Source: Enterobacter huaxiensis
GTDB taxonomy: Bacteria > Pseudomonadota > Gammaproteobacteria > Enterobacterales > Enterobacteriaceae
Assembly (NCBI RefSeq): GCF_003594935.2
Contig: NZ_CP043342.1
Location: forward strand, 3,472,001 to 3,536,000
Direction: 5' to 3'
Length of the DNA stretch: 64,000 nucleotides
Shown here: one piece after another, positions 26,801-38,000 of the stretch
How positions within the stretch are numbered: position 1 is the stretch's first letter
How the letters are laid out: the number at the start of each line of letters is the position of its first letter
Translations under genes and position numbers: made by a program
The notes under the pieces: generated by a model
What the model was told of the DNA's origin: nothing
The model's database searches: none
What the model saw: the letters and a program-made list of their open reading frames with translations, nothing else

Positions 26801-28411
26801 TCAGCCCCGGGCGCGTTCAGCGAGCCACAGGCGCAACTGTTTCTTATCGACTTTGCCGACCGGCGTCAGCGGCAGCGCATCCACGCTCTCCACGCGGTCC
26901 GGCAGCTTGAATTCGGCAACGCCCTGCTCGCGCAGGAAGCGACGCACCTCGACCGCGCGCAGCGGCTGTTTCACCACCAGATACGCGCAGCTTTTTTCGC
27001 CCAGCAGGCTGTCCTCCATGCTCACCAGCGCGGCGTGGATCACCGACTCGTGGCGCAGCAGCAGGTTTTCAATCTCTTCGGCGGCGATCTTCTCCCCGCC
27101 GCGGTTGATCTGATCCTTCTCGCGCCCCTGCACGGTGATGTAGCCCTGCTCGTCGATGGCGATCAGATCCCCAGAGCAGTAAAAGCCGTCGGCGTCAAAG
27201 GCGCTGGCGTTGTGTTCCGGGCTGTTGAAATAGCCGCGGAAGGTGTACGGACCGCGCGTCATCAGACGCCCGACTTCGCCGCGCGGCAGCGGGTTACCGT
27301 GCTCGTCCGCTACCCACACTTCATCGTCCGGGCACATCGGGCGGCCCTGGGTGTTGATGATGCGTTCCGGCGCGTCGTCGAGCGCGGTGTAGTTCACCAG
27401 CCCTTCCGCCATGCCGAACACCTGCTGAAGCTGACAGCCGATTTCCGTCGGAATGCGCGCCGCGAGCGTAGCGGACAGGCGTGCGCCGCCCACCTGCAGC
27501 AGCTTGAGGGATCTGAGCTGGGCGTTCCCCGCCCCTTCGGCAATCGCCTGCAGCCACAGGCTGACCGCAGGCGGTACCAGCGAGGTGACGTTAACCTGAT
27601 GCTGTTCAATCAGCGGGAAGCAGAGCGTGGCGCTCGGGTCGTTCGCCAGCACCACGCAGCCCCCGGCGGTGAAGATGCCGAGCGATCCCGGCGAGCTCAT
27701 GGCGTAGTTATGCGCCGCAGGCAGGGCGTTGAGGTAACGTGTTTCGGCAGTGATACCGCAAATCTCGTTGCTGCGGCGGATGCTGTAGTCGTAATCGTTA
27801 TGCGTGCGCGGGATCAGCTTCGGCGTGCCGGTGCTGCCGCCGGAAAGCTGGAAGAACGCCACCTCGTCGGCGGGGGTCGGGTTCGGGATAAAGTTGTCGG
27901 CCGGACGCGCAATCGCCGCTTCCAGGGCGTGTTCGCCCTTATCGCCGCGCAGCAATACCACGCGAACCGAGCGGTGGTCATCCACAAAGGCGTTGAGGAA
28001 CTCATCGCCCGCGAACAGCGCGTGGTCGCGATCGGCAATCAGCACGGCGGGTTTGATCTGCGCGGCGTAGGCGTTCAGCTCGCTGCGCTGATGGCTAAAG
28101 AGCGCGTTGACCGGCGCCACGCCGATTTGCAGCAGCGCGAAGAAGGTGATGTAGAACTCGGCCACGTTGCCGAGCTGCACCAGCGCCGTCTCGCCGCGGT
28201 GCAGCCCCTGCGCCTGGAGAGCTGAGGCCAGATTGTTCACCGCCTGATTAAACGCGCGGTAGGTAATGCGCCGCTCGCCGTCGATAATCGCCACGGCATC
28301 GCTGTCCGCGCGGTCCGTGAGGATGTGGGTCAGCGGCAGATCCTGCCAGTAGCCTTTCTCACGGTAGCGGCGGGCAAATTCCTCTGGCCAGCGGGTAAAG
28401 GGGATGGTCAT
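26801..28411 (-). CDS. entE: EntE, 2,3-dihydroxybenzoate-AMP ligase
   Basis: 536-residue adenylating enzyme, same length as E. coli EntE. The core motif is [20 protein letters not shown] (about residues 188-207); later motifs are [10 protein letters not shown] and the hinge [17 protein letters not shown] (about 432), and the C-terminal catalytic lysine is in [11 protein letters not shown]. It activates 2,3-DHB with ATP and transfers it to EntB. Ten bases separate it from entC and from entB. Confidence 0.98.
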   Translation of the reverse strand: MTIPFTRWPEEFARRYREKGYWQDLPLTHILTDRADSDAVAIIDGERRITYRAFNQAVNNLASALQAQGLHRGETALVQLGNVAEFYITFFALLQIGVAPVNALFSHQRSELNAYAAQIKPAVLIADRDHALFAGDEFLNAFVDDHRSVRVVLLRGDKGEHALEAAIARPADNFIPNPTPADEVAFFQLSGGSTGTPKLIPRTHNDYDYSIRRSNEICGITAETRYLNALPAAHNYAMSSPGSLGIFTAGGCVVLANDPSATLCFPLIEQHQVNVTSLVPPAVSLWLQAIAEGAGNAQLRSLKLLQVGGARLSATLAARIPTEIGCQLQQVFGMAEGLVNYTALDDAPERIINTQGRPMCPDDEVWVADEHGNPLPRGEVGRLMTRGPYTFRGYFNSPEHNASAFDADGFYCSGDLIAIDEQGYITVQGREKDQINRGGEKIAAEEIENLLLRHESVIHAALVSMEDSLLGEKSCAYLVVKQPLRAVEVRRFLREQGVAEFKLPDRVESVDALPLTPVGKVDKKQLRLWLAERARG

Positions 28412-28420
28412 GAGTATTCC

Positions 28421-29596
28421 TTAGTGCAAACCAAAAACGTTGAGCATGGTGGAGAGCTTCACGCCGGTTTCGCGCCACTCGCCCACGGGCGAGGAGGCGG
28501 GCACAATGCCCGCGCCGGCAAACAGGCGCACGGTATTTTCGCGTAGACGCGCGCAGCGGATAGTCACCACCCACTCGCCGTTACCTTCGCTGTCGCACCA
28601 GCCGACAATGCCGCCAAACAGCTCGCGGTCAAACGGCTCCAGCTCGGCAATCAGCTGTTTTGCCGCCTGATGTGGGAAACCGCTCAGGGCAGGCGTCGGG
28701 TGCAGCAGGCAGGCCAGGGTCAGGGCGTTTTCGTTCTCGCGCGCGTCACCTTCTACCGGCGTCGCCAGGTGCCACAGGGTCGGCGTGGTGATCAGCTGCG
28801 GAGAAGACGGCATGCTCAGGCGGTGGCTGCGCGGCGCCAGAATGGCCTTCATCGCCTGGGTCACCAGGTCGTGCTCGTGACGGTCTTTTTCGGAGGCCAG
28901 CAGCTTGTTGCCCGCTTCACGATCCAGCACGTCGTCCGGCTGACGGCGGGCAGAGCCTGCCAGCGGCAGCGAGCTAAAGTGCGCGCCTTCTTTGCGCAGC
29001 AGCAGCTCCGGGCTTGCGCCCAGCAGCACGCCGCCGTCCTCCAGCGGCACGTGGAAGTTAAAGCTCGCCGGGTTCTGGGCGATCAGGCGCTCCATCAGCG
29101 CACCGCTGTCGAGGGTTTTGTCGGTCGCAATATCGATCAGGCGCGAGAGCACCACCTTGTTCACCTGCGGCGTGGCGGTCAGCGCTGCCGCACGGGCAAC
29201 CATCTCTTCGAACACCGGCTGCGGCGGGATCTCGGTACGTTTTTCCACGTTCAGCGTCTGCGCACCGGTGAAATAGCGCGAAGACTGCTGGCGCGCCGAG
29301 CGAGAGAAGGTCTGCCAGCGTTGCGGAATAAACAGGGACGACGGTTTGCGGGTATCGAACGGGATAGCCCCCACCATTACCGGGTGGGCAATGCCGCTGG
29401 CCTTCGCGTTCTGGAAAGCCTCGGCTAATTTTTGCTGGAAGTGACCGGCCGGATCGTCGCCGCCGACGGCGGACTCAGAGAAGCGGGCAAAACAGCCTGA
29501 CGTGGTAAAACTGCGATAGGGCGACATAAAGAAAAAGCTGTCTGATTGCAGCGTGGTCGCGGTGTGCTGGGTATCCTCAGCCAATGACGTATCCAT
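28421..29596 (-). CDS. entC: EntC, isochorismate synthase
   Basis: 391-residue chorismate-using enzyme, the length of E. coli EntC, that draws chorismate into siderophore synthesis. Key regions are NKVVLSRLIDIATD (catalytic lysine, about residue 147), ASPELLLRKEG (about 210), LPLAGSARR (about 225), KDRHEHDLV (about 250), HPTPALSGFP (about 310) and the magnesium-binding end RLFAGAGIVPASSP (about 360). First gene of entCEBAH, divergent from fepB, with a Fur box 28 bases before the ATG. Confidence 0.98.
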   Translation of the reverse strand: MDTSLAEDTQHTATTLQSDSFFFMSPYRSFTTSGCFARFSESAVGGDDPAGHFQQKLAEAFQNAKASGIAHPVMVGAIPFDTRKPSSLFIPQRWQTFSRSARQQSSRYFTGAQTLNVEKRTEIPPQPVFEEMVARAAALTATPQVNKVVLSRLIDIATDKTLDSGALMERLIAQNPASFNFHVPLEDGGVLLGASPELLLRKEGAHFSSLPLAGSARRQPDDVLDREAGNKLLASEKDRHEHDLVTQAMKAILAPRSHRLSMPSSPQLITTPTLWHLATPVEGDARENENALTLACLLHPTPALSGFPHQAAKQLIAELEPFDRELFGGIVGWCDSEGNGEWVVTIRCARLRENTVRLFAGAGIVPASSPVGEWRETGVKLSTMLNVFGLH

Positions 29597-29623
29597 ATCA
29601 TCCTCCTAAAATGATAAAGGCAG

Positions 29624-29643
29624 TAATAATGATTATCATTTAT
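29624..29643. promoter_or_regulatory. Fur box, divergent entC / fepB promoters
   Basis: TAATAATGATTATCATTTA matches the 19-bp Fur consensus GATAATGATAATCATTATC in most positions and is a good palindrome around ATGATTATCAT. It lies close to entC; fepB starts 141 bases away. Iron-loaded Fur is known to repress both genes in E. coli from this interval. Confidence 0.88.
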
Positions 29644-29783
29644 ATTTTCGACGGCTAACCTAATCTCACAGCGCCCCGGTGTCAACCGCGGAGCAAACAA
29701 CTTGTGCGACTAACGCTTGCATCCCGTCTCCGCAATCATGAAAATGAGAAGCATTAACTTCAACAAAAACAGGATGCCGCTCT

Positions 29784-30743
29784 GTGAAATTCCCTGCCGT
29801 TTGCCGTAATGCCCTTCTTTTAACAGGACTTTTTGTTTTAGGACTAACCTCAGCGACCGCCGCCGGCTGGCCGCGTCAGGTGACCGACAGCCGCGGCGTT
29901 CACGCGCTTGAGAGCAAGCCAACGCGCATTGTCTCCACCAGCGTGACCTTAACCGGCTCCCTGCTGGCGATTGACGCCCCCGTCATTGCCAGCGGTGCCA
30001 CCACGCCGAACAACCGCGTAGCGGATGCGCAGGGCTTTTTACGCCAGTGGGGAGATATCGCAAAACAGCGCAAGCTGGCCCGGCTGTACATCGGTGAGCC
30101 GAGCGCCGAAGCGGTCGCGGCCCAGATGCCGGACCTGATTTTGATAAGCGCCACCGGCGGGGATTCCGCGCTGGCGCTGTACGACCAGCTTTCCGCTATT
30201 GCGCCCACGCTAATCATTAACTACGACGATAAAAGCTGGCAGGAACTGCTGACGCAGCTGGGCACAATTACCGGACAGGAAAAACAGGCCGCAGAGCGCA
30301 TCGCCGCGTTTGATAAACAGCTCGCGCAGGTGAAACAGCAGATGAAGCTGCCGCCGCAGCCGGTGAACGCCATCGTCTACACCGCCGCCGCGCACAGCGC
30401 CAACCTGTGGACCGCTGAATCCGCACAGGGCAAGCTGCTGCACCAGCTGGGCTTTACGCTGGCGGAGCTGCCCGCCGGGCTGCAGACGTCCAAAAGCCAG
30501 GGCAAGCGCCACGACATTATCCAGTTAGGTGGTGAAAACCTGGCGACGGGGCTGAACGGGGAAGGATTGTTCGTTTTTGCGGGTGACCAGAAAGACGTGG
30601 ATGCGATTTACGCTAACCCGCTGCTGGCGCATCTGCCGTCGGTGAAAAACAAGCGCGTCTGGGCATTGGGAACCGAGACGTTCCGCCTGGATTATTACAG
30701 CGCGATGCTGGTGTTAGACAGATTGAGTGCGTTGTTTAAGTAG
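29784..30743 (+). CDS. fepB: FepB, periplasmic ferric-enterobactin-binding protein
   Basis: 319 residues with an N-terminal signal peptide (hydrophobic [17 protein letters not shown], cleavage near residue 27). The mature protein has the type III binding-protein fold with [20 protein letters not shown] near the start and the long rigid helix of the family. It carries ferric enterobactin from FepA to FepDGC. Length is as in E. coli (318). It converges on entS with a C-rich repeat between. Confidence 0.96.
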   Translation: MKFPAVCRNALLLTGLFVLGLTSATAAGWPRQVTDSRGVHALESKPTRIVSTSVTLTGSLLAIDAPVIASGATTPNNRVADAQGFLRQWGDIAKQRKLARLYIGEPSAEAVAAQMPDLILISATGGDSALALYDQLSAIAPTLIINYDDKSWQELLTQLGTITGQEKQAAERIAAFDKQLAQVKQQMKLPPQPVNAIVYTAAAHSANLWTAESAQGKLLHQLGFTLAELPAGLQTSKSQGKRHDIIQLGGENLATGLNGEGLFVFAGDQKDVDAIYANPLLAHLPSVKNKRVWALGTETFRLDYYSAMLVLDRLSALFK

Positions 30744-30752
30744 GCATTTCCC

Positions 30753-30788
30753 CTCCCTCTCCCTGTGGGAGAGGGCCGGGGTGAGGGC
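30753..30788. repeat. C-rich palindromic repeat, copy 5
   Basis: CTCCCTCTCCC-TGTG-GGAGAGGG then CCGGGGTGAGGGC, nearly base-for-base the same as copy 1. It lies between convergent fepB and entS and ends one base before the entS stop. Confidence 0.8.
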
Positions 30789-30789
30789 A

Positions 30790-32037
30790 TCAGGCCGCAC
30801 CGTCGGTCAACACACTCTCCTGCCTGAAACGCCGCAATTCCACCAACGCCACTAACAAAATCACACCAACCATCGCTAACGCAAACCCGCTGCTGCTCGC
30901 CGACGCCACCGGGGTCATCATCGCCCCCAGCCCGCCGAGGATCGCCGCGCCAATCGCATCGCCCGTCACGTTCTGCGCCGTCCACAGGCCGTTAATTCGC
31001 CCGAGCATGCCTTCCGGCGTCTGGGTCTGAATCAGGGTGTACTGCAAAAGCGAGCTGATGGCGCTCAGCCAGCCGAAGATGACCAGGCACAACACGCCCA
31101 GCGCCCACACCGGCATCAGGCTGAAGAAGCCAATGGCGATAAACGACGCCAGCGTGGCAAGCAGCATAATCAGCCCCGGACGCGCGCTCTGCGCCAGGTT
31201 GCCGCTGGTCAGCGCCCCGCACGCCGCGCCGAGCGGAATGGCGGCATACAGCACGCCAATCTCCGAGGCGCTCATCTGCCACTCTCCCGCTAATGCCGGG
31301 TAGAGCACGCGCACCGCGCTCGCCATGGTCAGCAGGCCGCCGAGCAGCGCAATGCCGCCTATCAGCGGGTTGCTGAACAGAAAACGAATGGCCGCCATCA
31401 GCGATTTCAGCGGATGCTCGCGCGGCTGCGGCGGAGGCGGCAGATGCGGCAGGCGCAGCAGCGTCAGGGTGGTGATAAAGGTCCCCGCCGCCGCCAGGCC
31501 GTAGTTCCACGCCACGTTGCCTGTCGCCAGCAATAATCCGCCCACCATCGGTGAAATCACCGAGCCGAGGCGTACGGTGAGCATGGTGATCGCCCCCGCC
31601 TGCATCAGGTTCTCGCGCCCGACCAGCGCGGGCGTCGCCGCCAGCAGCGCCGTCACGCCTAATGAGGCAAAGAAGCCATCCCACAGCCCGAGGGCATAAA
31701 TCGCAATCAACGACGGCTCCGGCAGCATGGCGTTCAGACACAGCCCGATAAAGCCCACCCCGCAGGTGCCGCGCGCCAGCAGGATCAGCTTTTTACGCTC
31801 GTAGCGGTCCGCCAGCACGCCGCCCACCATCAGGCCGATAAACATCGCCCCGCCGGTTAAGGTGACGGATAACCCCACCAGCCAGCTGGAGTGGGTCATG
31901 GTCTGGATCTGCACCGGCACGGCAACGCCGAGCAGGCCGAGGGACAAAATGGAGATAAAACGGGCGATAAAGACGGCGCGAAACGCCGGATGGGTTTTGA
32001 GCAGGCTGAGGTTGAGCAGCCAGGATTTTTGATTCAT
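30790..32037 (-). CDS. entS: EntS, enterobactin exporter (MFS)
   Basis: 415-residue major facilitator with 12 hydrophobic segments; E. coli EntS has 416. The start [20 protein letters not shown] is the E. coli-like one; an in-frame ATG 15 codons upstream would lie close to the Fur region and is less likely. The MFS loop [12 protein letters not shown] (about residues 70-81) is present. It moves enterobactin from cytoplasm to periplasm. It is divergent from fepD with shared Fur control. Confidence 0.96.
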   Translation of the reverse strand: MNQKSWLLNLSLLKTHPAFRAVFIARFISILSLGLLGVAVPVQIQTMTHSSWLVGLSVTLTGGAMFIGLMVGGVLADRYERKKLILLARGTCGVGFIGLCLNAMLPEPSLIAIYALGLWDGFFASLGVTALLAATPALVGRENLMQAGAITMLTVRLGSVISPMVGGLLLATGNVAWNYGLAAAGTFITTLTLLRLPHLPPPPQPREHPLKSLMAAIRFLFSNPLIGGIALLGGLLTMASAVRVLYPALAGEWQMSASEIGVLYAAIPLGAACGALTSGNLAQSARPGLIMLLATLASFIAIGFFSLMPVWALGVLCLVIFGWLSAISSLLQYTLIQTQTPEGMLGRINGLWTAQNVTGDAIGAAILGGLGAMMTPVASASSSGFALAMVGVILLVALVELRRFRQESVLTDGAA

Positions 32038-32105
32038 GACAAGGCCTTGAGGTATCGGTCTACCATTTCCATGGGCGCACATGCTAACATAGCCAAATAA
32101 GATAG

Positions 32106-32130
32106 ATAACGATAATTACTATCATTATCA
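32106..32130. promoter_or_regulatory. Fur box, divergent entS / fepD promoters
   Basis: Overlapping GATAAT-type hexamers run through this stretch: GATAAC, GATAAT, ACTATC, ATTATC. The arrangement AACGATAATTACTATCATTA fits the Fur site known for entS-fepD in E. coli. It lies 68 bases before entS and 16 before fepD. Confidence 0.85.
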
Positions 32131-32146
32131 CATCATGGACGTTGCT

Positions 32147-33151
32147 ATGTCGTTTTCCTCTTCCGCGGTGCGCGCCGTAGCCGTGCCCGTTTTATTGCTG
32201 CTGTTGATCCTTGCGATTGCACTCAGTTTGCTGGTTGGCGCGAAGCCGCTGCCCGCGTCCGTTATTGTCGATGCGCTCTCCGGTACCTGCCAGAGCGCCG
32301 ACTGCATTATCGTGCTCGACGCCCGCCTGCCCCGCACCCTTGCCGGACTGCTGGCCGGCGGCGCGCTCGGCCTTGCCGGTGCCCTGATGCAAACCCTCAC
32401 CCGCAACCCGCTGGCGGACCCCGGCATCCTCGGCGTTAACTCCGGCGCCAGCTTTGCCATCGTGCTCGGCGCGGCGCTGTTCGGGTTGACCTCTCCGTCC
32501 GAGCAGCTGGTCATGGCCTTCTGCGGCGCGCTGGCCGCCTCGCTGGTAGTGGCCTTTACCGGCAGCCAGGGCGGCGGGCAGCTGAGTCCGGTACGTTTAA
32601 CGCTGGCGGGCGTGGCGCTCGCGGCGGTGCTGGAGGGCTTGTCCAACGGCATCGCCCTGCTCAACCCCGACGTCTACGACCAGCTTCGCTTCTGGCAGGC
32701 CGGCTCGCTGGATATCCGCACCCTTGAAACCCTAAAAGTGGTGGCGTTCCCGGTCATCCTCGCCGCCGCCGTGGCGCTGTTCTTAAGCCGAGCGCTCAAC
32801 AGCCTGAGCCTCGGCAGCGACACCGCGACCGCCCTCGGCAACCGCGTGGCGCGCACGCAGCTGATAGGTCTTTTGGCCATCACGGTTCTGTGCGGCAGCG
32901 CGACCGCCGTGGTCGGCCCCATTGCCTTTATCGGCCTGATGATGCCGCACATGGCCCGCTGGCTGGTGGGGGCGGATCACCGCTGGTCGCTGCCGGTGAC
33001 GCTGCTGGCAACCCCGGCCCTGCTGCTGTTTGCGGACGTGCTGGGCCGCCTGCTGGTGCCCGGCGAGCTGCGCGTCTCGGTGGTCAGCGCCTTTATCGGC
33101 GCGCCGGTGCTGATCTTCCTGGTACGCCGCAGGCGCGGAGGTGGCGCATGA
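32147..33151 (+). CDS. fepD: FepD, ferric-enterobactin permease
   Basis: 334-residue inner-membrane permease of the FecCD/BtuC family, about ten membrane segments. RLPRTLAGLLAGGALGLAGA (about residues 61-80), TRNPLADPGILGVNSGA and GPIAFIGLMMPHMAR (about 258) are the conserved marks, the last two contacting the ATPase. I chose MSFSSSAVRAVAVP as the start because E. coli FepD begins there; an ATG four codons upstream is possible. It overlaps fepG by four bases. Confidence 0.95.
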   Translation: MSFSSSAVRAVAVPVLLLLLILAIALSLLVGAKPLPASVIVDALSGTCQSADCIIVLDARLPRTLAGLLAGGALGLAGALMQTLTRNPLADPGILGVNSGASFAIVLGAALFGLTSPSEQLVMAFCGALAASLVVAFTGSQGGGQLSPVRLTLAGVALAAVLEGLSNGIALLNPDVYDQLRFWQAGSLDIRTLETLKVVAFPVILAAAVALFLSRALNSLSLGSDTATALGNRVARTQLIGLLAITVLCGSATAVVGPIAFIGLMMPHMARWLVGADHRWSLPVTLLATPALLLFADVLGRLLVPGELRVSVVSAFIGAPVLIFLVRRRRGGGA

Positions 33152-34140
33152 TGGCCCCGTCCCGTCGTTTAGTCACCAGTGTCTCCCTGCTGGCTATTGT
33201 CATTCTGCTGCTGGCGGTCTGGAGCCTGCGCAGCGGCGCGGTGACGCTCGATTTTGCTCAGGTGTTTGACGCCCTTCTCGGCAGCGCGCCGCGCAACATC
33301 ACCATGGTGGTGACGGAGTGGCGTCTGCCGCGCGTGGCGATGGCCATACTGGTCGGCGCGGCGCTCGGCGTGAGCGGTGCGATATTCCAGTCGCTGTTGC
33401 GCAACCCGCTCGGCAGCCCGGACGTGATGGGCCTCAACACCGGGGCCTGGAGCGGCGTGCTGGTGGCGATGGTGCTGTTCGGCCAGCACCTGACGGCGAT
33501 TACCTTTACGGCGATGGCGGGCGGCATTCTCACCTCCCTGCTTATCTGGGCGCTGGCCTGGCGCAACGGCATCGACACCTTCCGCCTGATCATCATCGGG
33601 ATCGGCATCCGCGCCATGCTGATGGCCTTTAACACCTGGCTGCTGCTGCAGGCCTCGCTGGAAACCGCGCTCTCCGCCGGGCTGTGGTACGCCGGCTCCC
33701 TCAACGGCCTGACGTGGGGCAAAACCTGGCCCGCCGCGCCGCTAATTATCCTGATGTTTATCGGCGCGCTGCTGCTGGTGCGGCGCATGCGGCTGCTGGA
33801 GATGGGCGACGACAGCGCCTGCGCGCTGGGCGTAAGCGTCGAACGCTCGCGCCTGATGCTGATGCTGGTCGCGGTACTGCTGACCGCAGCGTCTACGGCC
33901 ATCGCCGGGCCGATCTCGTTTATCGCTCTGGTCGCCCCGCATATTGCCCGGCGCCTCAGCGGCACGGCGCGCTGGGGGTTAACTCAGGCGGCGCTGTGCG
34001 GCGCGCTGCTGCTGCTGGCCGCCGATCTCTGCGCCCAGCAGCTGTTTATGCCTTATCAACTTCCGGTGGGCGTGGTGACCGTCAGCCTCGGCGGGATTTA
34101 CCTCATCGTCTTGCTCGTTCAGGAGTCACGCAAGAAATGA
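33148..34140 (+). CDS. fepG: FepG, ferric-enterobactin permease
   Basis: 330 residues, equal to E. coli FepG; partner of FepD in the heterodimeric membrane channel. RLPRVAMAILVGAALGVSGA (about residues 59-78), RNPLGSPDVMGLNTGAW and AGPISFIALVAPHIARRLS (about 246) are the conserved marks. The ATG at 33148 overlaps the fepD stop; a second ATG at 33151 is also usable. The stop overlaps fepC, so the three are coupled. Confidence 0.96.
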   Translation: MMAPSRRLVTSVSLLAIVILLLAVWSLRSGAVTLDFAQVFDALLGSAPRNITMVVTEWRLPRVAMAILVGAALGVSGAIFQSLLRNPLGSPDVMGLNTGAWSGVLVAMVLFGQHLTAITFTAMAGGILTSLLIWALAWRNGIDTFRLIIIGIGIRAMLMAFNTWLLLQASLETALSAGLWYAGSLNGLTWGKTWPAAPLIILMFIGALLLVRRMRLLEMGDDSACALGVSVERSRLMLMLVAVLLTAASTAIAGPISFIALVAPHIARRLSGTARWGLTQAALCGALLLLAADLCAQQLFMPYQLPVGVVTVSLGGIYLIVLLVQESRKK

Positions 34141-34937
34141 CAGATTCTACAACCCGCTTGCGCGGCGAAAACCTCACCCTCGGCTACGGCAAAAAAATCA
34201 TTGCTCGCGACCTGAGCGTTGCCATTCCGGACGGCCATTTTACGGCAATCATCGGGCCGAACGGCTGCGGCAAATCGACCCTGCTGCGCACCCTGAGCCG
34301 CCTGATGACGCCGTCTGAAGGCAGCGTGTTCCTCGACGGGGAGCAGATCCAGCGCTTTGCCAGCAAGGAGGTGGCGCGGCGCATTGGGCTGCTGGCGCAA
34401 AACGCCACCACGCCGGGGGATATTACCGTGCAGGAGCTGGTCTCGCGCGGGCGCTATCCGCACCAGCCGCTGTTTACCCGCTGGCGTAAAGAGGATGACG
34501 AGGCGGTCAGCCGCGCGATGCAGGCGACGGGGATTACCGATCTGGCCCAGCAGAGCGTGGACACCCTTTCCGGCGGACAGCGCCAGCGCGCGTGGATTGC
34601 GATGGTGCTGGCGCAGGAGACCTCCATCATGCTGCTGGACGAGCCGACGACCTGGCTCGACATCAGCCATCAGATTGACCTGCTGGAGCTGCTGAGCGAG
34701 CTCAACCGCACGCAGGGGTATACCCTGGCGGCGGTGCTGCACGATTTAAACCAGGCGTGCCGCTACGCCACGCACCTGATTGCCTTGCGAGACGGTGAGA
34801 TCGTGGCGCAGGGCGCGCCGAAAGAGATTGTGACGCCGGAGCTGATCGAACGGATCTACGGCATGCGCTGCATGATTATTGACGATCCGGTGGCGGGTAC
34901 GCCGCTGGTGGTGCCGCTTGGAAAACGTGCGGTCTGA
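34137..34937 (+). CDS. fepC: FepC, ferric-enterobactin transport ATPase
   Basis: 266-residue ABC ATPase. Walker A is IIGPNGCGKSTLLR (about residues 38-51), signature LSGGQRQRAWIAMVL (about 142), Walker B IMLLDEPTTWLD (about 163) and the switch His in VLHDLNQA (about 199). It powers FepD-FepG. Compared with recalled E. coli FepC (271) the C-terminus is slightly shorter. fepE, which follows in E. coli, is absent; a paired C-rich repeat and entF come next. Confidence 0.96.
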   Translation: MTDSTTRLRGENLTLGYGKKIIARDLSVAIPDGHFTAIIGPNGCGKSTLLRTLSRLMTPSEGSVFLDGEQIQRFASKEVARRIGLLAQNATTPGDITVQELVSRGRYPHQPLFTRWRKEDDEAVSRAMQATGITDLAQQSVDTLSGGQRQRAWIAMVLAQETSIMLLDEPTTWLDISHQIDLLELLSELNRTQGYTLAAVLHDLNQACRYATHLIALRDGEIVAQGAPKEIVTPELIERIYGMRCMIIDDPVAGTPLVVPLGKRAV

Positions 34938-34940
34938 TGT

Positions 34941-35023
34941 CCCCTCACCCTGACCCTCTCCCCAAAGGGGAGAGGGGGACGATTACACCCTCTCCCCTTT
35001 GGGGAGAGGGCTGGGGTGAGGGG
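34941..35023. repeat. C-rich palindromic repeat, inverted pair (copy 6)
   Basis: Same design as the pair at 19926-20010: CCCCTCACCCTGACCCTCTC on the left, GGGCTGGGGTGAGGGG on the right, AAAG and CTTT cores, a short differing spacer. It starts three bases after the fepC stop and ends nine bases before the convergent entF end, so it can terminate both. Confidence 0.85.
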
Positions 35024-35032
35024 CTTTTGACG

Positions 35033-38000
35033 TTACCCCAATATCTCCTTTAACACCGGCCCAATCTTCTCAAACGCCTGCGGTGAAATGATATCCACGT
35101 GGGCGCAGTCCTGGCTGTACACCTCCAGTTCCCCAACCCACGGTGCCCACGCGACCTGCGGATCCATCGTTCGCGTGCGCTCGGCGACAAACAGCGTCGC
35201 TTTGCCGTCAAACCGCGCGCTGTGCGCCGTGGTTAACAACCGCACCGCGTCGGCGTAGTTGCCTTCAATAGCGTTAAACAGCTCGCTGGAGCCCTGCCCC
35301 TGCTGAGCGGCGATAAAGGCCTGACGCTCGCGCTCGATTTCCGCCAGCACCTCCGGGTCGAGGCCGTTGGCCTCTTTCTCCGCCCAGTTTTGCGTTTCCG
35401 GCGGCCAGGTATCCAGCAGGCCGAGGAAGGCCACCTCTTCACCCTGCTCGCGCAGACGGGCGGCAATGCCCTGCGCCAGCGTGCCGCCGAGGGAATAGCC
35501 GAACAGGTAATACGGCCCCTGCGGCTGCTGCTTACGCAACGTGTTCAGATGGTGCTCAATGACTCCATCCAGATCCGCGCGCTGCTGCATCGGGCCGTCC
35601 GGGCGCGGCGACTGAATCCCGACGATAGACCAGCGCGGGCTGAGGTAGCGCACCAGGACGCTAAACTGCCAGGCAAAGCCGGACGCCGGATGGAAGCAGA
35701 ACAGCGTCGGGCCGCTGCTTTCACGCAGCGGGAGAAGGGTTTCATACCCCAGACGCTGAGCCTGCTCGTCGCTCATCTGCGAGTCCAGCAGCGCGCTGAG
35801 CTTGCTCACCGTCGAGGCGACCATAATCTGCCCCGGCGTAACCTTGCGCGAGAATGTGCGGCTTAGCTGCGCGGCCAGGCGCATCGCCAGCAGCGAGTGG
35901 CCGCCGAGGGCAAAGAAGTCGGCCTCAATATCGTTCACCTCGCAGCCCAGCAGGTCGGAAAACGCCTGCGCGACGGCGGCTTCGGTTTCCGTCTCCGGCG
36001 CGCGGCCGGAGGCTTTACTCGTCAGCTCCGGCAGCGGCAGCGCCTTGCGGTCAAGCTTGCCGTTCGCGCTGAGCGGCAGCGCGCTGATTTGCAGCAGCAC
36101 CACCGGCACCATGTGCGGCGGCAGCTGCGCTTTGAGCGATTCCAGCAGCGCGTCGCGATCCAGCGGTAAGCCGGATTCGGAAACCACGTAGCCCACCAGC
36201 TGGCGGGCATCGCCGCCGGTGGCCGCCGCCTGGTTGAACACGCAGGCGTGGGCCACGGCCTGAGCCACGTCCGGCAGCGACAGCATCGCCCGGTCGATCT
36301 CGCCCAGCTCGATGCGCTGGCCGCGAATTTTCAGCTGATCGTCGCTGCGGCCCAGGTATTCCACCGCCCCGTTGTCCAGCCAGCGGGCAACGTCGCCGGT
36401 GCGGTACATCCGCTCGCCGGGGGCAAACGGGTCGGCAATAAAGCGGCTGGCGGTGAGGTCCGGACGGCCCAGATACCCCTGCGCCAGCTGAATGCCGGTG
36501 AGATAAAGGTCGCCCGCCACGCCAAACGGCACCGGGCGCATCATGGCGTCCAGAATGCGCAGCCCCGTGTTCCACACCGGGAAGCCGATCGGCACGCTGC
36601 TGCCCTCCACCGCCGCCAGCTCGGGGCCAAACGCCGGATACCAGCTTACGTCCACCGCCGCTTCCGTTGGGCCATAAAGGTTGTGCAGCGGCGCATGGGT
36701 GAGCTGCTCCCACTCGCGGCACAGCTCGGTCGGCAGCGCTTCGCCGCTGCAGAACACCTGCTTAAGGGTTTTGCAGCAGGCCACGTTTTCCGGCGTCAGC
36801 GAGGCGACAAACGCCGCCAGCATCGAGGGTACGAAGTGGGTAGTGGTCACGCCGTACTGGGCGAAGAAGCTCTGCATCGCCTGCGGATCGCGGTGCGCGT
36901 CCGGCTCGGCCATCACCAGCTTCGCCCCGGCGATAAACGGCCACCAGAACTCCCACACCGACACGTCAAAGCTGCACGGCGTTTTCTGCGCTACCACGTC
37001 AGTTGCGTTCAGCGGGTAGCGATCCTGCATCCACTTCAGGCGGTTAACGATGGCGGTATGGCCGACCATGACGCCCTTCGGGCGGCCCGTCGAACCGGAG
37101 GTAAAGATGATGTACGCGGTCTGCTCCGGCGTCGCCAGCCGCAGCGGTTCAGCCCCCGCAGCCGGTAACAGAGTGTTGTAACTAAACGAACTCATCGGCA
37201 GATCGCTAAAGCGCGGGAGCTGCTCGTCGGTAGTGATGAGCAGGGACGGCTTCGCGTCCTCCAGCATCATCCGCAGACGGTCGTCCGGGTAGCCGGTATC
37301 GAGCGGCAGCCATGCGGCGCCGGCCTCGACGATGCCGTGCAGCGCCAGGGTCAGGAACACCGAGCGCGGGAGCGCCACCGCCACGCTGTCGCCCGGCTTG
37401 ACGCCGCGATCGCGCAGCAGGTTAGCCAGCGCGACGACCTGCTCGCGCATCTGGCGATAGCTGAGCTCAACGTGCGCATCCGCCAGCGCGGGGGCGTCCG
37501 GCGTTTTGCTCGCCTGCTCCGCCACCAGATCCGCGAGCGTAGTGGACGGCAGCGCCAGCCCGGTGTCGTTGATGCGCGACAGCTGCGCGTACTCCTGCTC
37601 AGAAACGGTTTCCACTTCGCCGCAGCGCAGGTCCGGATTAGCCGCAAACTGCTGCAGCATCGCGTTCAGGCGCGCCGCGTGGCGCTTCAGCTCCACCTCA
37701 TCGTAACGCTGTTTATTGGCGAGGATCTCAATGCTCAGCCCGCCCTGCTCGTCCGGGAACAGCGCCAGCTCCAGATCGTTTACCGGGCCGGTGGCCAGCG
37801 TGTGGGTGATGGCCTCCACGCCGTCGATATCCAGCTGATAATCGAAGACCTTAACGTTCAGCACCGGGCCAAACAGCGCTTCGTCGCCCGCGGCACGCCC
37901 GCTGTCGCGCACGATCTGCTCGGCGTCGTAGCGCTGGTGGCGGCGCATTTTTTTCAGCTGGTTCGCCAGACGCAGCGCCAGCTCCGGCAGGCTCTCCTGG

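Noticed and set aside
26783-28225. A 480-codon open frame on the plus strand
   Set aside because: It is antisense to entE and carries no protein motif; the entE frame is fully supported.
34941-35023. Possible CRISPR-like or phage repeat
   Set aside because: The repeated unit is an inverted pair, not a spaced direct array, and the same unit is scattered singly through the window.
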